In this document: positions 8,559 to 18,568 of the stretch, in pieces | How positions within the stretch are numbered: the first letter of the stretch is position 1 | Layout: the number at the start of each line of letters is the position of its first letter | Source: Streptomyces canus | GTDB taxonomy: Bacteria > Actinomycetota > Actinomycetes > Streptomycetales > Streptomycetaceae | DNA length: 64,000 bases | Direction: 5' to 3' | NCBI RefSeq assembly: GCF_030816965.1 | Contig: NZ_JAUSYQ010000002.1 | Coordinates: 4,125,001 to 4,189,000 of the forward strand | Notes under the pieces: generated by a model | Database searches by the model: none | Told to the model about the DNA's origin: nothing | The model's input: only the letters and a program-made list of their open reading frames with translations | Program-made: the position numbers and the translations under genes

Positions 8559-8586
8559 ACCGCCGGTCGAACCAGGAGGATCTCTC

Positions 8587-8970
8587 GTGACTGTCGCACG
8601 CTTCCGTTCCGTCGTGATCGACTGCCCCGACCCCCGAGCGCTCGCCCGTTTCTACGCCGGGATCGTGGGCGGCACCTCGGAGGACGACGACCCCGAGTGG
8701 GTGGTCCTGCGGGTCCCCGGCGGCCCCCGGCTGGCCTTCCAGAGCGCACCGGGGCTCACCCCGCCGGAGTGGCCGCGGGCGGACCGCAACTCGCAGCAGT
8801 TCCACCTCGACTTCGACGGCGGGACCACCTGGGAGGAGATCGACGCGGCCGAGGCCCGGGTGCTGGAGCTGGGTGGACGGCCGCTGCACGCGGAGGACAA
8901 GGAGGACTTCCGGGTGTACGCGGACCCGGCGGGGCACCCCTTCTGCCTCTGCCGGATCGACCCGGTGTGA
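8587..8970 (+). CDS. VOC family (glyoxalase-like) protein 2
   Basis: The 127-residue product is a paralogue of the preceding VOC protein. It shares CPDPRALARFYAGIVGG, the GGPRLAFQSAPGL strand, QQFHLDFDG with the metal-ligand His, and the identical RVYADPAGHPFCLC end. GTG 8587 has AGGAGGA at 8574-8580. It lies 28 nt after its neighbour and is probably cotranscribed. The function beyond the VOC fold is unknown. Confidence 0.85.
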   Translation: MTVARFRSVVIDCPDPRALARFYAGIVGGTSEDDDPEWVVLRVPGGPRLAFQSAPGLTPPEWPRADRNSQQFHLDFDGGTTWEEIDAAEARVLELGGRPLHAEDKEDFRVYADPAGHPFCLCRIDPV

Positions 8971-8973
8971 CGA

Positions 8974-9498
8974 CTATCCGTCGAGCTCGGCGATCTTCGC
9001 CGTGGACGGCTCGCGCCGTAGCTGCGCCGCCCGCGCGGTGTTGCGGGCGTCGGTGGTCTGTCCGGCGGTGCAGGCCAGACGCAGCTCCTCCGGGTGATTC
9101 CGTACGACCGCCTTCACCAGGTCCAGCTGTTCCAGGGTGGCGCCGACGGCGCGGTCCCCGTCGAGACCCTCGGGCAGGTGCAGCGACCACATCAGGGCGC
9201 CGACGTGGCCCTCCCTGAGGCGGGGCACATCCGTGTCCACGGCACTCTCGCCGACCTCCAGGTCGAACCAGGGCAGGTGTCTCAGGGCCCAGGGCAGTCC
9301 GCTGTAGCCGTCGGCGACGGGGTGCGCGGCGAGAATCGCGCGGGCACGGTCCAGGGGCTCGCTGTCCGGGTCGGAGACGGGCGTGTACAGCTCCGGCACG
9401 GCCTCGAAGAGCCGGGGCAGCTCTCCCGCCTCGGCCGTGGGGGCAGTTCGTCCTGGAGGTCTGCCATGACGGGCTCCGTACGTCGTGATCTTCCTCAT
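8974..9498 (-). pseudogene. M19 (renal) dipeptidase-like N-terminal fragment, probably degenerate
   Basis: The 174-codon frame matches only the first part of the intact M19 dipeptidase at 11077-12264: LDRARAILAAHPVADGYSGLPWALRH corresponds to [23 protein letters not shown] there, and GATLEQLDLVKAVVRNHPEEL to [21 protein letters not shown]. The zinc-ligand motif HND has become YSG, and the rest of the barrel is missing. A better start (ATG 9467, MADLQDEL, with GGAG upstream) is in another frame and would join this one by a one-base change in the run of five G at 9439-9443. It may be a non-catalytic paralogue or a pseudogene. Confidence 0.6.
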
Positions 9499-9571
9499 CG
9501 CCGTACGGCCACCGTCGCACGGAGCACGGGGGGGCTTCCGGGTGGGCGGGGTGTTCGGGGGTACGGCGGTG

Positions 9572-9931
9572 TCAGGTGCCGCGTGCCGCCTCGATGACGT
9601 CGTCGAGGGTGTCCCGGGACCGCTTCAGATCGGCGATCATCCGGTCGATACGGGCGCGCTCCTCGGTGAGGTCGGCGACCAGGCGCGGGGTGGCGGTCGC
9701 GGAGGGCCCGCCGTCCTGGTCGCGCATGCACGGCAGCAGCTGCCGGATCCTGTCGCTGTGCAGCCCGGCGGCGTACAGCTCCTGGATCCGTACGACCCGG
9801 TCCACGGCCGCCTCCGGGTAGTCACGGTGCCCGCCGGGCGTGCGGTCGGCCGCCAGCAGCCCCTGGGTCTCGTAGTAGCGCAGCGACCGCTCGCTCACGT
9901 TCGTCCGCCGCGCCAGTTCACCGATCCGCAC
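9572..9931 (-). CDS. MerR family transcriptional regulator
   Basis: The 119-residue protein has the MerR winged helix (MRIGELARRTNVSERSLRYYETQGLL, GGHRDYPE, VVRIQELYAAGL) and a C-terminal coiled coil (LTEERARIDRMIADLKRSRDTLDDVI). There are only two cysteines at most in the effector part, so it is not an obvious metal sensor. It is divergent from an Old Yellow Enzyme and probably controls it through the dyad at 9957-9972. The effector is likely an electrophile or flavin-redox signal, inferred from the neighbour. Confidence 0.88.
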   Translation of the reverse strand: MRIGELARRTNVSERSLRYYETQGLLAADRTPGGHRDYPEAAVDRVVRIQELYAAGLHSDRIRQLLPCMRDQDGGPSATATPRLVADLTEERARIDRMIADLKRSRDTLDDVIEAARGT

Positions 9932-9950
9932 AGACGGTCACCCCCAGGAC

Positions 9951-9989
9951 TTGAATCTGACATCAGTGTCAGGTTCTAGCGTACGGCCA
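9951..9989 (+). promoter_or_regulatory. MerR-type promoter with dyad operator, leaderless transcript predicted
   Basis: A perfect dyad CTGACATCAGTGTCAG (9957-9972) lies between a -35 like TTGAAT (9951-9956) and a -10 like TAGCGT (9977-9982). The 20-bp spacer is longer than normal, as is typical for promoters that MerR proteins untwist. Transcription would start at or very near the ATG at 9989, and no Shine-Dalgarno site is visible, so the mRNA is probably leaderless. Confidence 0.65.
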
Positions 9990-11128
9990 TGACGAAGACA
10001 CCGGACTTCCTGGCACCGGCCCGGCTCGGCCGGCTCGAACTCCCCCATCACCTGGTGATGGCCCCGCTCACCCGCAACCGGGCAGAGGCCGACGGCACCC
10101 CGACCGACCTCATGGTCACCTACTACGCCCAGCGCGCCTCCGCCGGCCTGATCATCGGCGAGGCCGCCACACCGAACGCGGTCGGGCAGACGTATCCGAA
10201 CATCACCGCGCTCCACACCGACCGGCACACGGCCGGCTGGCGGCGGGTGACCGAGGCCGTGCGGGCGCGCGGCGGGCGGATGTTCCTCCAGCTCCAGCAC
10301 GGCGGCCGGGTCTCCCATCCGGCGACCACGGGTCTGACGCCCGTCTCGCCCTCCGCCGTACCGCTTCCGGAGACGATCTTCACTCCGGGCGGACACCGGG
10401 CGGCCGTCGTGCCCCGGGAGATGACCGCGGCCGACATCCGGTCCACCGTCGCCGACTTCGCCGCCGCCGCCCGCCGGGCCGTCGAAGCGGGCTTCGAGGG
10501 CGTCGAGGTGCACTCGGCCAACGGGCATCTGCTGCACCAGTTCCTCGCCGGGAACACCAATCGCAGGACGGACGGCTACGGCGGGTCGGTGGAGCGGCGG
10601 GTCCGGTTCACGACGGAGGTCACCGAGGCGGTGGCCGACGCGATCGGCGCGGACCGGGTGGGCGTACGGCTCTCTCCCGGGAGCACGGTCAACGGTGTCG
10701 AGGAGGACGACACCGAGGACCTCTACCCGGCTCTGCTGGCCCGGCTGAAGGACCTGGACCTGGCCTACCTGCACCTCGTGCACGCCGACCCCGCAACACG
10801 GTGGTACCGCGGGATCCGCGCCGACTGGCCCGGCGTCCTGATCGGCAACCCGGTGCTGTCCGGCCTCACCACCGGGACCGTCACCCGGGCGGCCCACGAC
10901 ATGCTGGCCGCCGGAGCCGACCTGGTCGCCCTCGGTCGGCCGTTCCTCGCCAACCCGGACCTGGTGGACCGGCTGCGGCGGGGCGCGCCCCTCAACCGGG
11001 TCCGGGACCGGTACCTGATGTACGTGGGCGGGGCGGACGGCTACACCGACTACCCCGCCCTGGAGGCCGATGGCGGTCAGCCGTCCAGCGACTCGATGGT
11101 CGCGTTGGACGGCGCACGGGTCGCCTGA
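9989..11128 (+). CDS. Old Yellow Enzyme family alkene reductase
   Basis: This 379-residue FMN-dependent NAD(P)H oxidoreductase should reduce activated C=C bonds or nitro compounds. Family features are PLTRNRA near residue 25, the FMN-contacting [11 protein letters not shown], the catalytic-pair motif [27 protein letters not shown], and [17 protein letters not shown] near the end. The length is typical. The gene overlaps the convergent dipeptidase gene by 52 bp. Divergence from a MerR gene suggests inducible detoxification. Confidence 0.93.
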   Translation: MTKTPDFLAPARLGRLELPHHLVMAPLTRNRAEADGTPTDLMVTYYAQRASAGLIIGEAATPNAVGQTYPNITALHTDRHTAGWRRVTEAVRARGGRMFLQLQHGGRVSHPATTGLTPVSPSAVPLPETIFTPGGHRAAVVPREMTAADIRSTVADFAAAARRAVEAGFEGVEVHSANGHLLHQFLAGNTNRRTDGYGGSVERRVRFTTEVTEAVADAIGADRVGVRLSPGSTVNGVEEDDTEDLYPALLARLKDLDLAYLHLVHADPATRWYRGIRADWPGVLIGNPVLSGLTTGTVTRAAHDMLAAGADLVALGRPFLANPDLVDRLRRGAPLNRVRDRYLMYVGGADGYTDYPALEADGGQPSSDSMVALDGARVA

Positions 11129-12264
11129 AGGCCCCGCGCCACGTCCTCCGCCGCGCCCAGCACCCGGACCGCGTTCTGCCAGGTCAGCTTGGCCAGCTCG
11201 GGTTTCGACCAGCCACGGGACAGGAGTTCGGCGATCAGGTTCGGGTAGCCGGAGACGTCGTCCAGGCCGTCGGGGGTGAAGGCCGTGCCGTCGTAGTCGC
11301 CGCCGATGCCGATGTGGTCCACGCCGGCCACCTCGCGCATGTGGTCCAGGTGGTCGGCCACCGTCGAGACCGTGGCGACCGGGCGCGGGTTGCGCTCCTC
11401 GAAGGCGCGGTGCACCTTCATCGCCTCCGGGGTGGTCGCGAGGTGGTGGAGGCCGTGCTCGCGCATGTTCTCGTCGGCCGCGGCCGTCCAGTCGACGGCG
11501 GCCTGGAGGACGAACTTCGGGACGAAGGTCACCATCGCCATGCCGCCGTTGGACGGGAGGCGCTCCAGGACGTCGTCCGGGATGTTGCGCGGGTGGTCGC
11601 ACACCGCCCGCGAGGACGAGTGGGAGAAGATCACCGGCGCGAGCGAGGCGTCGAGCGCGTCCCGCATGGTCGTCGCCGCCACGTGCGAGAGGTCCACCAG
11701 CATGCCCTCGCGGTTCATCTCCCGGACCACCGCACGGCCGAAGGCCGACAGGCCCCCGACGCCGGGCTCGTCGGTCGCCGAGTCCGCCCAGTCCACGTTG
11801 TCGTTGTGGGTGAGGGTCATGTAGCGCACGCCGAGCGCGTACAACGCCCGGAGCGTGGCGAGGGAGTTGGCGATGGAGTGGCCGCCTTCGGCGCCCATGA
11901 GGGAGGCGATACGGCCCTGGGAGCGCGCAGCCTCCATGTCGGCGGCCGTCAGCGCGGGCGCCAGTGTCTGCGGGTACCGCGCGATCAACTGCCGTACGCA
12001 GTCGATCTGTTCCAGCGTCGCCGGCACCGCGTCGGGCAGGTCCGAGCGGACGTACACCGACCAGTACTGCGCCCCGACCCCGCCGGCCCGCAGTCGCGCC
12101 AGGTCGGTGTGCAGGTGAGCCGACTGGTCCGCGGCGATGTCACGGACGTCGAGGTCGTAGCGGACCTGTTCGCGCAGCGCCCAGGGCAGGTCGTTGTGGC
12201 CGTCGACGACCGGGAACTCGCGCAGGAGTTCCCGGGCGCTCTCCAGCGAACCCACGGCCGTCAC
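11077..12264 (-). CDS. Membrane (renal) dipeptidase family M19
   Basis: This 395-residue zinc amidohydrolase is very similar in layout to S. coelicolor Sco3058, a structurally characterised bacterial homologue of human renal dipeptidase that cleaves L-Xaa-D-Xaa dipeptides. Motifs visible are the binuclear zinc ligands VDGHNDLPW, the bridging Glu in MGAEGGHS, and the later His ligands in DLSHVA and [18 protein letters not shown]. There is no signal peptide, so it is cytoplasmic. GTG 12264 overlaps the purE stop (GTGA), so it is translated with purE. A shorter degenerate relative lies at 8974-9498. Confidence 0.93.
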   Translation of the reverse strand: MTAVGSLESARELLREFPVVDGHNDLPWALREQVRYDLDVRDIAADQSAHLHTDLARLRAGGVGAQYWSVYVRSDLPDAVPATLEQIDCVRQLIARYPQTLAPALTAADMEAARSQGRIASLMGAEGGHSIANSLATLRALYALGVRYMTLTHNDNVDWADSATDEPGVGGLSAFGRAVVREMNREGMLVDLSHVAATTMRDALDASLAPVIFSHSSSRAVCDHPRNIPDDVLERLPSNGGMAMVTFVPKFVLQAAVDWTAAADENMREHGLHHLATTPEAMKVHRAFEERNPRPVATVSTVADHLDHMREVAGVDHIGIGGDYDGTAFTPDGLDDVSGYPNLIAELLSRGWSKPELAKLTWQNAVRVLGAAEDVARGLQATRAPSNATIESLDG

Positions 12265-12782
12265 TTGCCGAAGCCGAAGCCGCTGGAGCCTTCGACCTTG
12301 GCGCGCAGGCGCTTGCCCTTCTCGGTCGCCTGGTCGTTGAGCTCCTGCTGGAACTCCCGCATGCGGCCGAGGAGTTCCTCGTCGTGGGCGGCGAGGATCC
12401 GGGCCGCGAGCAGACCGGCGTTGCGGGCACCGGCGACGGAGACGGTCGCGACGGGGACACCGGCCGGCATCTGCACGATGGACAGGAGGCTGTCCATGCC
12501 GTCGAGGTACTTCAGCGGGACCGGGACGCCGATCACCGGAAGGGGGGTCACGGAGGCGAGCATGCCGGGAAGGTGGGCGGCGCCACCCGCGCCCGCGATG
12601 ATCACCTTCAGGCCCCGCTCGGCCGCCTGCTCGCCGTACGTGATCATCTCGCGCGGCATGCGGTGCGCGGAGACGACGTCGACCTCGTACGCGATCTCGA
12701 ACTCGTCGAGTGCCTGGGCGGCGGCCTCCATGACGTGCCAGTCGCTGTCCGAACCCATGACGATACCAACAACGGGGCTCAT
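12261..12782 (-). CDS. purE: N5-carboxyaminoimidazole ribonucleotide mutase
   Basis: PurE converts N5-CAIR to 4-carboxy-AIR in purine synthesis. The 173-residue protein carries [14 protein letters not shown], the catalytic-site VSAHRMP and [11 protein letters not shown], which are characteristic of class I PurE. A C-terminal extension ([10 protein letters not shown]) is present. Its ATG overlaps the purK stop (ATGA at 12779-12782), and its own stop overlaps the dipeptidase start, so purK-purE-dipeptidase is one translationally coupled unit. Confidence 0.97.
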   Translation of the reverse strand: MSPVVGIVMGSDSDWHVMEAAAQALDEFEIAYEVDVVSAHRMPREMITYGEQAAERGLKVIIAGAGGAAHLPGMLASVTPLPVIGVPVPLKYLDGMDSLLSIVQMPAGVPVATVSVAGARNAGLLAARILAAHDEELLGRMREFQQELNDQATEKGKRLRAKVEGSSGFGFGK

Positions 12783-13918
12783 TCTGTGATCGTGCCTCTC
12801 AGGTAGCCGGCAGCGTGACGTGCGCGTTCGAGAACGTCGTCCAGGTCGTCGCCGTAGGTGTTGACGTGGCCGACCTTGCGGCCGGGCTTCACGTCCTTGC
12901 CGTACATGTGGATCTTCAGCTTGGGGTCGCGGGCCATGCAGTGCAGGTACGCGGAGTACATGTGGGGGAAGTCGCCGCCGAGGACGTTGACCATGACGGT
13001 CCACTTCGCGCGGGGGCGCGGGTCGCCGAGCGGGAGGTCGAGGACGGCCCTGACGTGGTTGGCGAACTGGGAGGTGATCGCGCCGTCCATCGACCAGTGG
13101 CCCGAGTTGTGCGGGCGCATCGCCAGTTCGTTGACGAGGACGCGGCCGTCGCGGGTCTGGAAGAGCTCGACGGCGAGGTGGCCGACGACGTCCAGTTCCT
13201 TGGCGATGGACAGGGCCAGCTGCTCGGCCTTGAGGGCGAGGGCCTCGTCGAGGCCGGGCGCGGGGGCGATCACGGTGTCGCAGACGCCGTTCACCTGCTG
13301 GGACTCGACGACCGGGTAGGCGACGGCCTGGCCGTGCGGCGACCGTACGACGTTGGCGGCGAGCTCGCGGACGTAGTCGACCTTCTCCTCGGCGAGGACG
13401 GGAACGCCCGCCTGGAAGGGGTCCGCGGCCTCCTCGACGGAGTCGACGACCCACACGCCCTTGCCGTCGTAGCCGCCGCGGACGGTCTTGAGGACGACGG
13501 GGAAGCCGTCGCCCTCCGCCGCGAAGGCCGCCACGTCCTGGGGATCGCTGACGATCCGGTGCCGTGGGCACGGGACGCCGATCGCGTCGAGCCGCGCGCG
13601 CATCACGCCCTTGTCCTGGGCGTGCACGAGCGCGTCGGGGCCGGGGCGCACGGGGATGCCGTCCGCCTCCAGGGCCCTGAGGTGCTCGGTGGGTACGTGT
13701 TCGTGATCGAAGGTGATCACGTCGCACCCGCGCGCGAAGTCGCGCAGCGTGTCGAGGTCGCGATAGTCGCCGATGACGACGTCGCTCACCACCTGCGCCG
13801 CGGAATCCTGAGGGGTGTCACTGAGGAGCTTGAACCTGATGCCGAGCGGAATGCCTGCCTCGTGTGTCATACGAGCGAGCTGGCCTCCGCCGACCATGCC
13901 GACTACGGGGAACGTCAC
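12779..13918 (-). CDS. purK: N5-carboxyaminoimidazole ribonucleotide synthase
   Basis: PurK is an ATP-grasp enzyme making N5-CAIR from AIR, bicarbonate and ATP; its product feeds PurE. The 379-residue protein begins [16 protein letters not shown] and has TFDHEHVP, an ATP-grasp core ([38 protein letters not shown]), [19 protein letters not shown] and NVLGGDFP. The start is GTG at 13918. It is the first gene of the coupled purK-purE-dipeptidase operon. No riboswitch-like structure is apparent in the 165-bp gap upstream. Confidence 0.97.
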   Translation of the reverse strand: MTFPVVGMVGGGQLARMTHEAGIPLGIRFKLLSDTPQDSAAQVVSDVVIGDYRDLDTLRDFARGCDVITFDHEHVPTEHLRALEADGIPVRPGPDALVHAQDKGVMRARLDAIGVPCPRHRIVSDPQDVAAFAAEGDGFPVVLKTVRGGYDGKGVWVVDSVEEAADPFQAGVPVLAEEKVDYVRELAANVVRSPHGQAVAYPVVESQQVNGVCDTVIAPAPGLDEALALKAEQLALSIAKELDVVGHLAVELFQTRDGRVLVNELAMRPHNSGHWSMDGAITSQFANHVRAVLDLPLGDPRPRAKWTVMVNVLGGDFPHMYSAYLHCMARDPKLKIHMYGKDVKPGRKVGHVNTYGDDLDDVLERARHAAGYLRGTITE

Positions 13919-14083
13919 GACCCCAGGGTATCGGTCACGCCACGGCGGCCGGATTCAGCGCCTCTTACCGGCCCTCTTACCAGCTTGTTTCCCGGTGTGT
14001 GAGTTCATCCGCAGGCAATGGGCCAGAGGGGTGGTTAGCATGGTTGAGTTGACGAAACCAATCGACTGGGGGCCTGTACGACC

Positions 14084-14602
14084 ATGGGACATGGTTCCTC
14101 AGGGCTGCGAAGGATCCTTCGCGAGGTCGCCAAGTTCGGTGCGGTGGGCGGAGCGGGCCTCCTCGTCAACCTCGTCGTGTTCAACCTCGTACGGCATCTC
14201 ACCGAGCTTCCGGTGGTCCGTGCGAGCGTCGTCGCCACGGTCGTGGCGATCGTCTTCAACTACATAGGGTTCCGGTACTTCACGTACCGCGACCGCGACA
14301 AGAGCGGCCGCACGAAGGAACTGACGCTGTTCCTGCTGTTCAGCGTGGTCGGCCTGGTCATCGAGAACGGCATCCTGTACGCCGCGACCTATGGCTTCGG
14401 CTGGGACAGCCCCCTCCAGAGCAACATCTTCAAGTTCGTCGGCATCGGCATCGCCACCCTCTTCCGCTTCTGGTCCTACCGCAGCTGGGTCTTCAAGACC
14501 CTCCCCGCCCGCGAGGCGGTGGCGAGCGCGGAGTCGTTCCTGGAGGCGGCGGAGCAGGCGGCGGTCAGGAAGCCGCCCCGGCCCAGGCAGCGGATGCTCT
14601 GA
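14084..14602 (+). CDS. GtrA family membrane protein
   Basis: The 172-residue protein has four predicted membrane helices in a GtrA fold (FGAVGGAGLLVNLVVFNLV, VVATVVAIVFNYIGFRYFTY, LFLLFSVVGLVIENGILY, FKFVGIGIATLFRFWSYRSWVF). The conserved NYIGFRYFTYRD and RFWSYRSWVF motifs are present. GtrA proteins are thought to move or present polyprenyl-linked sugars for envelope glycosylation. The start at 14084 has a G-rich stretch 8-12 nt upstream. An ATG at 14040 is out of frame. Confidence 0.9.
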   Translation: MGHGSSGLRRILREVAKFGAVGGAGLLVNLVVFNLVRHLTELPVVRASVVATVVAIVFNYIGFRYFTYRDRDKSGRTKELTLFLLFSVVGLVIENGILYAATYGFGWDSPLQSNIFKFVGIGIATLFRFWSYRSWVFKTLPAREAVASAESFLEAAEQAAVRKPPRPRQRML

Positions 14603-14644
14603 CACAGGCCCCCGGCCCACCGTCCCCGGTTCAGCGCGCGCAGC

Positions 14645-15921
14645 TCACCGCACCATCGGCTCGTCGTCGTCCAGCACCGCCGACTTCAGCGGGGTACGGG
14701 AGAGGAACAGGCCGAAGACCGGGGGCTGGGCCTGGAGCATTTCCAGGCGGCCGCCGTCGGCCTCCGCCAGGTCCCGGGCGACCGCGAGGCCGATGCCCGT
14801 GGAATTGCGGCCGCTGATGGTGCGCTCGAAGATCCGCGCGCCGAGGTCGGCGGGGACGCCGGGGCCCTCGTCGGTGACCTCGATGACGGCCTGGTTGCCG
14901 GTGACGCGGGTGCGCAGCGCCACCGTGCCGCCGCCGTGCATGAGGGAGTTCTCGATCAGCGCGGCCAGAACCTGGGCCACGGCGCCGGGCGTGCCGACGG
15001 CGGTGAGGTGCCGTTTGCCCGAGCTGACGATCGCCCGGCCCGCACTGCGATACGCCGGCCGCCACTCCGCGAGCTGCTGCTGGATGACCTCGTCGAGGTC
15101 GAAGGTGACGGCGTTGCCGGCCCGGGGGTCGCGGGAGTTCGTCAGCAGCCGCTCCACCACGTCCGTCAGCCGCTCCACCTGGGTCAGCGCGACGTTCGCC
15201 TCCTCCTTCACCGTGTCCGGGTCGTCGGTGAGGGTGATCTCCTCGAGGCGCATCGAGAGCGCGGTCAGCGGCGTACGGAGCTGGTGGGAGGCGTCGGCGG
15301 CCAGGCGCCGCTCCGCCGTCAGCATGCGCGCGATGCGCTCGGCGGAGGAGTCCAGCACATCGGCGACCCGGTCGAGCTCGGGGACGCCGTACCGCTTGTG
15401 CCGGGGCCGCGGGTCGCCCGAGCCGAGCCGTTCCGCAGTCTCGGCGAGGTCGGTCAGCGGCGAGGCCAGCTTGTTGGCCTGGCGGATCGCGAGCAGCGCC
15501 GCGGCGATCGAACCGCGAGCAGTGCCACGAGGCCGATGATCAGCAGCGTGCGGCCGACCTCCCGGGTCACCGAGGAGCGCGGCTCCTGCACGGTGACCGT
15601 CTCGCCCTCCTCACCGTTCTCGGTGGAGCTGATGACCTGGCCGACCGGCCTGGAACCGACCTCGATCGGCGGCTGTCCGGGGATCCGGATCACGGCATAC
15701 CGTTCCTGCGCGACCTGGTCGCGCAGGATCTCCGCGGTCACGTCCTCCGCGGCGAACAGCCGGCTGTCCACGATCCCGGCCAGCCGGATCGCCTCGGAAT
15801 CCACCCGCTCCTGGGCGCTGTTGCTGATGGTGCGGGTCTCGACGATGACGAGGGAGACGCCGAAGACGGCGATCACCACGAGCACTACGGCGAGCGTGGA
15901 CTGGATCAGTCGACGGCGCAT
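14645..15921 (-). pseudogene. Two-component sensor histidine kinase interrupted by a frameshift
   Basis: The N-terminal part (from ATG 15921) has a first membrane helix, an extracytoplasmic domain and the start of a second helix (LLIIGLVALLAV), then runs into an unrelated Arg/Ser-rich tail and stops at 15454. In the next frame the protein continues as AAALLAIRQANKLASPLTDL (HAMP), ASHQLRTPLTAL with the phospho-accepting His, then IENSLMHGGG, DEGPGVPADLG and STGIGLAVARDLAEADGG (ATP-binding N, G1 and G2 boxes), ending at 14645. The frames join if one base is restored near 15505-15515. It pairs with the response regulator 30 nt upstream. This is either a real mutation or a sequence error. Confidence 0.85.
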
Positions 15922-15951
15922 GTCCTCTTACCTAGCCGGATACCCAGGGAT

Positions 15952-16629
15952 TCAGCTCTTCTCGAAGCGGAAGCCCACTCCTCGTACCGTCGCGATGTAG
16001 CGCGGGTTGGCCGCGTCGTCGCCGAGCTTCTTGCGAAGCCACGAGATGTGCATGTCGAGCGTCTTGGTCGACGACCACCACGTCGTGTCCCAGACCTCGC
16101 GCATCAGCTGGTCCCGGGTCACCACCCGTCCCGCGTCCCGCACCAGCACCCGCAGCAGGTCGAACTCCTTCGCGGTGAGCTGGAGTTCCTCGTCGCCCAT
16201 CCACGCCCGGTGCGACTCGACGTCGATGCGCACCCCGTGGGTGGCCGGCGGCTGGGCCGGCTCGGACGCCCCGCGTCGCAGCAGGGCCCGGACCCGGGCC
16301 AGCAGCTCGGCGAGCCGGAAGGGCTTGGTCACGTAGTCGTCGGCGCCCGCGTCGAGACCGACGACGGTGTCCACCTCGTCGGCACGTGCGGTCAGGATGA
16401 GGATCGGTACGGCGTGGCCCTCGGCGCGCAGTCGGCGGGCCACCTCGAGGCCGTCCATGCCGGGCAGACCCAGGTCGAGGACGACCAGGTCGATGCCGCC
16501 CTGCATTCCGGCGTCGAGTGCGGTGGGGCCGTCCTCACGCACCTCGACCTCGTACCCTTCCCGGCGCAGGGCGCGGGCCAGCGGCTCCGAAATGGACGCA
16601 TCGTCCTCGGCGAGCAGTACACGGGTCAT
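15952..16629 (-). CDS. OmpR/PhoB-family response regulator
   Basis: The 225-residue DNA-binding response regulator has a receiver domain with acidic pocket LLAEDD, phospho-acceptor Asp in VVLDLGLPGMDG, Thr in LTARAD and Lys in YVTKPF. A winged-helix effector domain follows (LTAKEFDLLRVLVRDAGRVVTRDQLMREVW, THISWLRKKLG-like, YIATVRGVGFRFE). It lies 30 nt before the sensor kinase, which is frameshifted here, so it may lack its partner. The signal is unknown. Confidence 0.95.
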   Translation of the reverse strand: MTRVLLAEDDASISEPLARALRREGYEVEVREDGPTALDAGMQGGIDLVVLDLGLPGMDGLEVARRLRAEGHAVPILILTARADEVDTVVGLDAGADDYVTKPFRLAELLARVRALLRRGASEPAQPPATHGVRIDVESHRAWMGDEELQLTAKEFDLLRVLVRDAGRVVTRDQLMREVWDTTWWSSTKTLDMHISWLRKKLGDDAANPRYIATVRGVGFRFEKS

Positions 16630-16925
16630 GAGCTGATGGTAGACCGCTCTTGAAAGATGCTGTGGTGTGATCGCAACCCCGTGATTCTTACCTTTCGTGG
16701 ATGTGGTGTGAACCTGTGAGTGTGGGGTGACAATGCCGTGAGGACCTTAGAAACAGGGTGTACGGTTCCTCGACCACCTGTGATTCACGTCTCAAGTCCT
16801 TTCATTTCGGTCCGTATCCTGCCGTATGGTGAATCAATGCCTGTCGCATCGTGGGGGCCTTTGGCGCGCATCTGTCGCTGAAGGTCTCTTTTGTGTGCGG
16901 TAATCCCCACCAGCAAGGAACGACC

Positions 16926-18470
16926 ATGGCGTCCAGCCTGACGAAGGACTCGGTGACTCCGGGCACCCCCGGTTCCGACAAAACCTTCTTCGGCCACCCC
17001 CGCGGACTGGCCACACTCTTCATGACCGAGATGTGGGAGAGGTTCTCCTACTACGGCATGAAGGCCCTGCTCACCGTCTACCTGCTCTCCGGCGGCCCCG
17101 ACGCCGGCAAGGGCAGCATGGGCGGCGGCCTCGCGATGGACCTGGCGACCACCACCGTGATCGTCTCCGTCTACTCCGCGATGGTCTATCTGCTCGCCAT
17201 GCCCGGCGGCTGGCTCGGCGACCGCGTCTGGGGCCCGCGCAAGACCGTGGCCATCGCGGCCGTCACGATCATGTGCGGTCACCTGGTGCTGGCGCTGCCC
17301 GGCGGCCAGGCACCGTTCTTCGCCGGTCTCGCGCTCGTCGCGGCCGGTTCCGGTCTGCTCAAGGCCAACATCTCCACGATGGTGGGCCACCTGTACGACG
17401 GCCCCGACGACCCGCGCCGCGACGGCGGCTTCACGATCTTCTACATGGGCATCAACGCGGGCGCCTTCTTCGCCCCGCTGGCCATCGGCACCGTCGGCCA
17501 GGAGGTCAGCTGGCATCTCGGCTTCGGCATGGCCGCGGTCGGCATGGCGATCGGTCTGGCCGCGTTCCTGCTCGGCACCCGCAACCTGAGCCCGCGGAGC
17601 AACCTCGTGCCCAAGCCCCTGGCGGCCGAGGAGCGCGCGGCCTGGCTGCGCAAGGGCCTGTTCTGGGTGATCGCCGCGACCGTCTTCTACGGCGTCGTCG
17701 GCTTCACCGGCCACTTCACGCTGAACTGGGCGATGATCCCGCTCACCGTCATCGGTCTGGTCGTCCCGGCGGGTGTGCTGCTGCGCATCAAGCGGGACAA
17801 GGAGCTGACGGCCACTGAGCAGTCGAAGATGTCCGGCTACATCTGGTTCTTCGTCGCGGCCGCCGTGTTCTGGATGATCTACGACCAGGGCGCGTCCACG
17901 GTCCAGGCATTCGGCTCGAACGACCAGAAGACGGCCGGATCACTGCTCGGCTTCGACTTCCCGACCTCCTGGTACCAGTCGCTGAACCCGCTGTTCATCA
18001 TGGCGCTGGCCCCGGTCTTCGCCTGGCTGTGGGTGTGGCTGAACCGCAAGGGCCAGGAGCCCGGCACCATCGTGAAGTTCGCGATGGGCCTGGTCCTGGT
18101 CGGTGTCTCGTTCTTCTTCTTCCTGGTCCCGATCGCGATGGCGGCGAACGGCACCGCGGTCAGCCCGATGTGGCTCGTGGGCATCTACTTCATCCAGACC
18201 GTGGGTGAGCTGTGCCTCTCGCCGGTCGGCCTGTCGGTGACGACGAAGACGGCTCCCGCGAAGTACGCCTCGCAGATGATGGGTGTCTGGTTCCTCGCGG
18301 TCACCGCGGGCGACTCGATCACCGGCCTGCTGTCCAACCCGGCGATCGCCGGGGTCGACCTCAGCGGGACGCCCGCGGTGTTCGGGGAGGCGGCGCTGGC
18401 GGCTCTCGCCGGGTTCGCCGTGTGGATGTACCGGCGAAAGGTGAAGTCTCTTATGGGGGACGTTCGTTAG
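16926..18470 (+). CDS. POT/PTR2 family proton-dependent oligopeptide transporter
   Basis: The 514-residue MFS protein with about 14 membrane helices imports di- and tripeptides with protons. Diagnostic motifs are the ExxERFxYYG signature (EMWERFSYYGMKALL), the loop GGWLGDRVWGPRK and FYMGINAGAFFAPL. The later helices contain ELCLSPVGLSVTTK, typical of bacterial DtpT-type members. AAGGA at 16914-16918 precedes ATG 16926. A clear hairpin follows the stop. Confidence 0.95.
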   Translation: MASSLTKDSVTPGTPGSDKTFFGHPRGLATLFMTEMWERFSYYGMKALLTVYLLSGGPDAGKGSMGGGLAMDLATTTVIVSVYSAMVYLLAMPGGWLGDRVWGPRKTVAIAAVTIMCGHLVLALPGGQAPFFAGLALVAAGSGLLKANISTMVGHLYDGPDDPRRDGGFTIFYMGINAGAFFAPLAIGTVGQEVSWHLGFGMAAVGMAIGLAAFLLGTRNLSPRSNLVPKPLAAEERAAWLRKGLFWVIAATVFYGVVGFTGHFTLNWAMIPLTVIGLVVPAGVLLRIKRDKELTATEQSKMSGYIWFFVAAAVFWMIYDQGASTVQAFGSNDQKTAGSLLGFDFPTSWYQSLNPLFIMALAPVFAWLWVWLNRKGQEPGTIVKFAMGLVLVGVSFFFFLVPIAMAANGTAVSPMWLVGIYFIQTVGELCLSPVGLSVTTKTAPAKYASQMMGVWFLAVTAGDSITGLLSNPAIAGVDLSGTPAVFGEAALAALAGFAVWMYRRKVKSLMGDVR

Positions 18471-18490
18471 GGCCGGCACGCTGAACCGTA

Positions 18491-18523
18491 GGGGCCGCAG
18501 CACCTGCCTGGGTGCGGCGGCCC
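18491..18523 (+). terminator. Hairpin terminator after the peptide transporter
   Basis: GGGGCCGC-AGCACC pairs with GGTGC-GGCGGCCCC around a short TGCCTG loop, 20 nt after the stop codon at 18470. It lacks a strong U-run, as is usual in Streptomyces. It also sits just past the end of the convergent surface-protein operon, so it may work in both directions. Confidence 0.7.
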
Positions 18524-18568
18524 CGTGCGTTTCACCGGCGTGCGCGGTTCCCCGCGCCCCTGAGTCGG

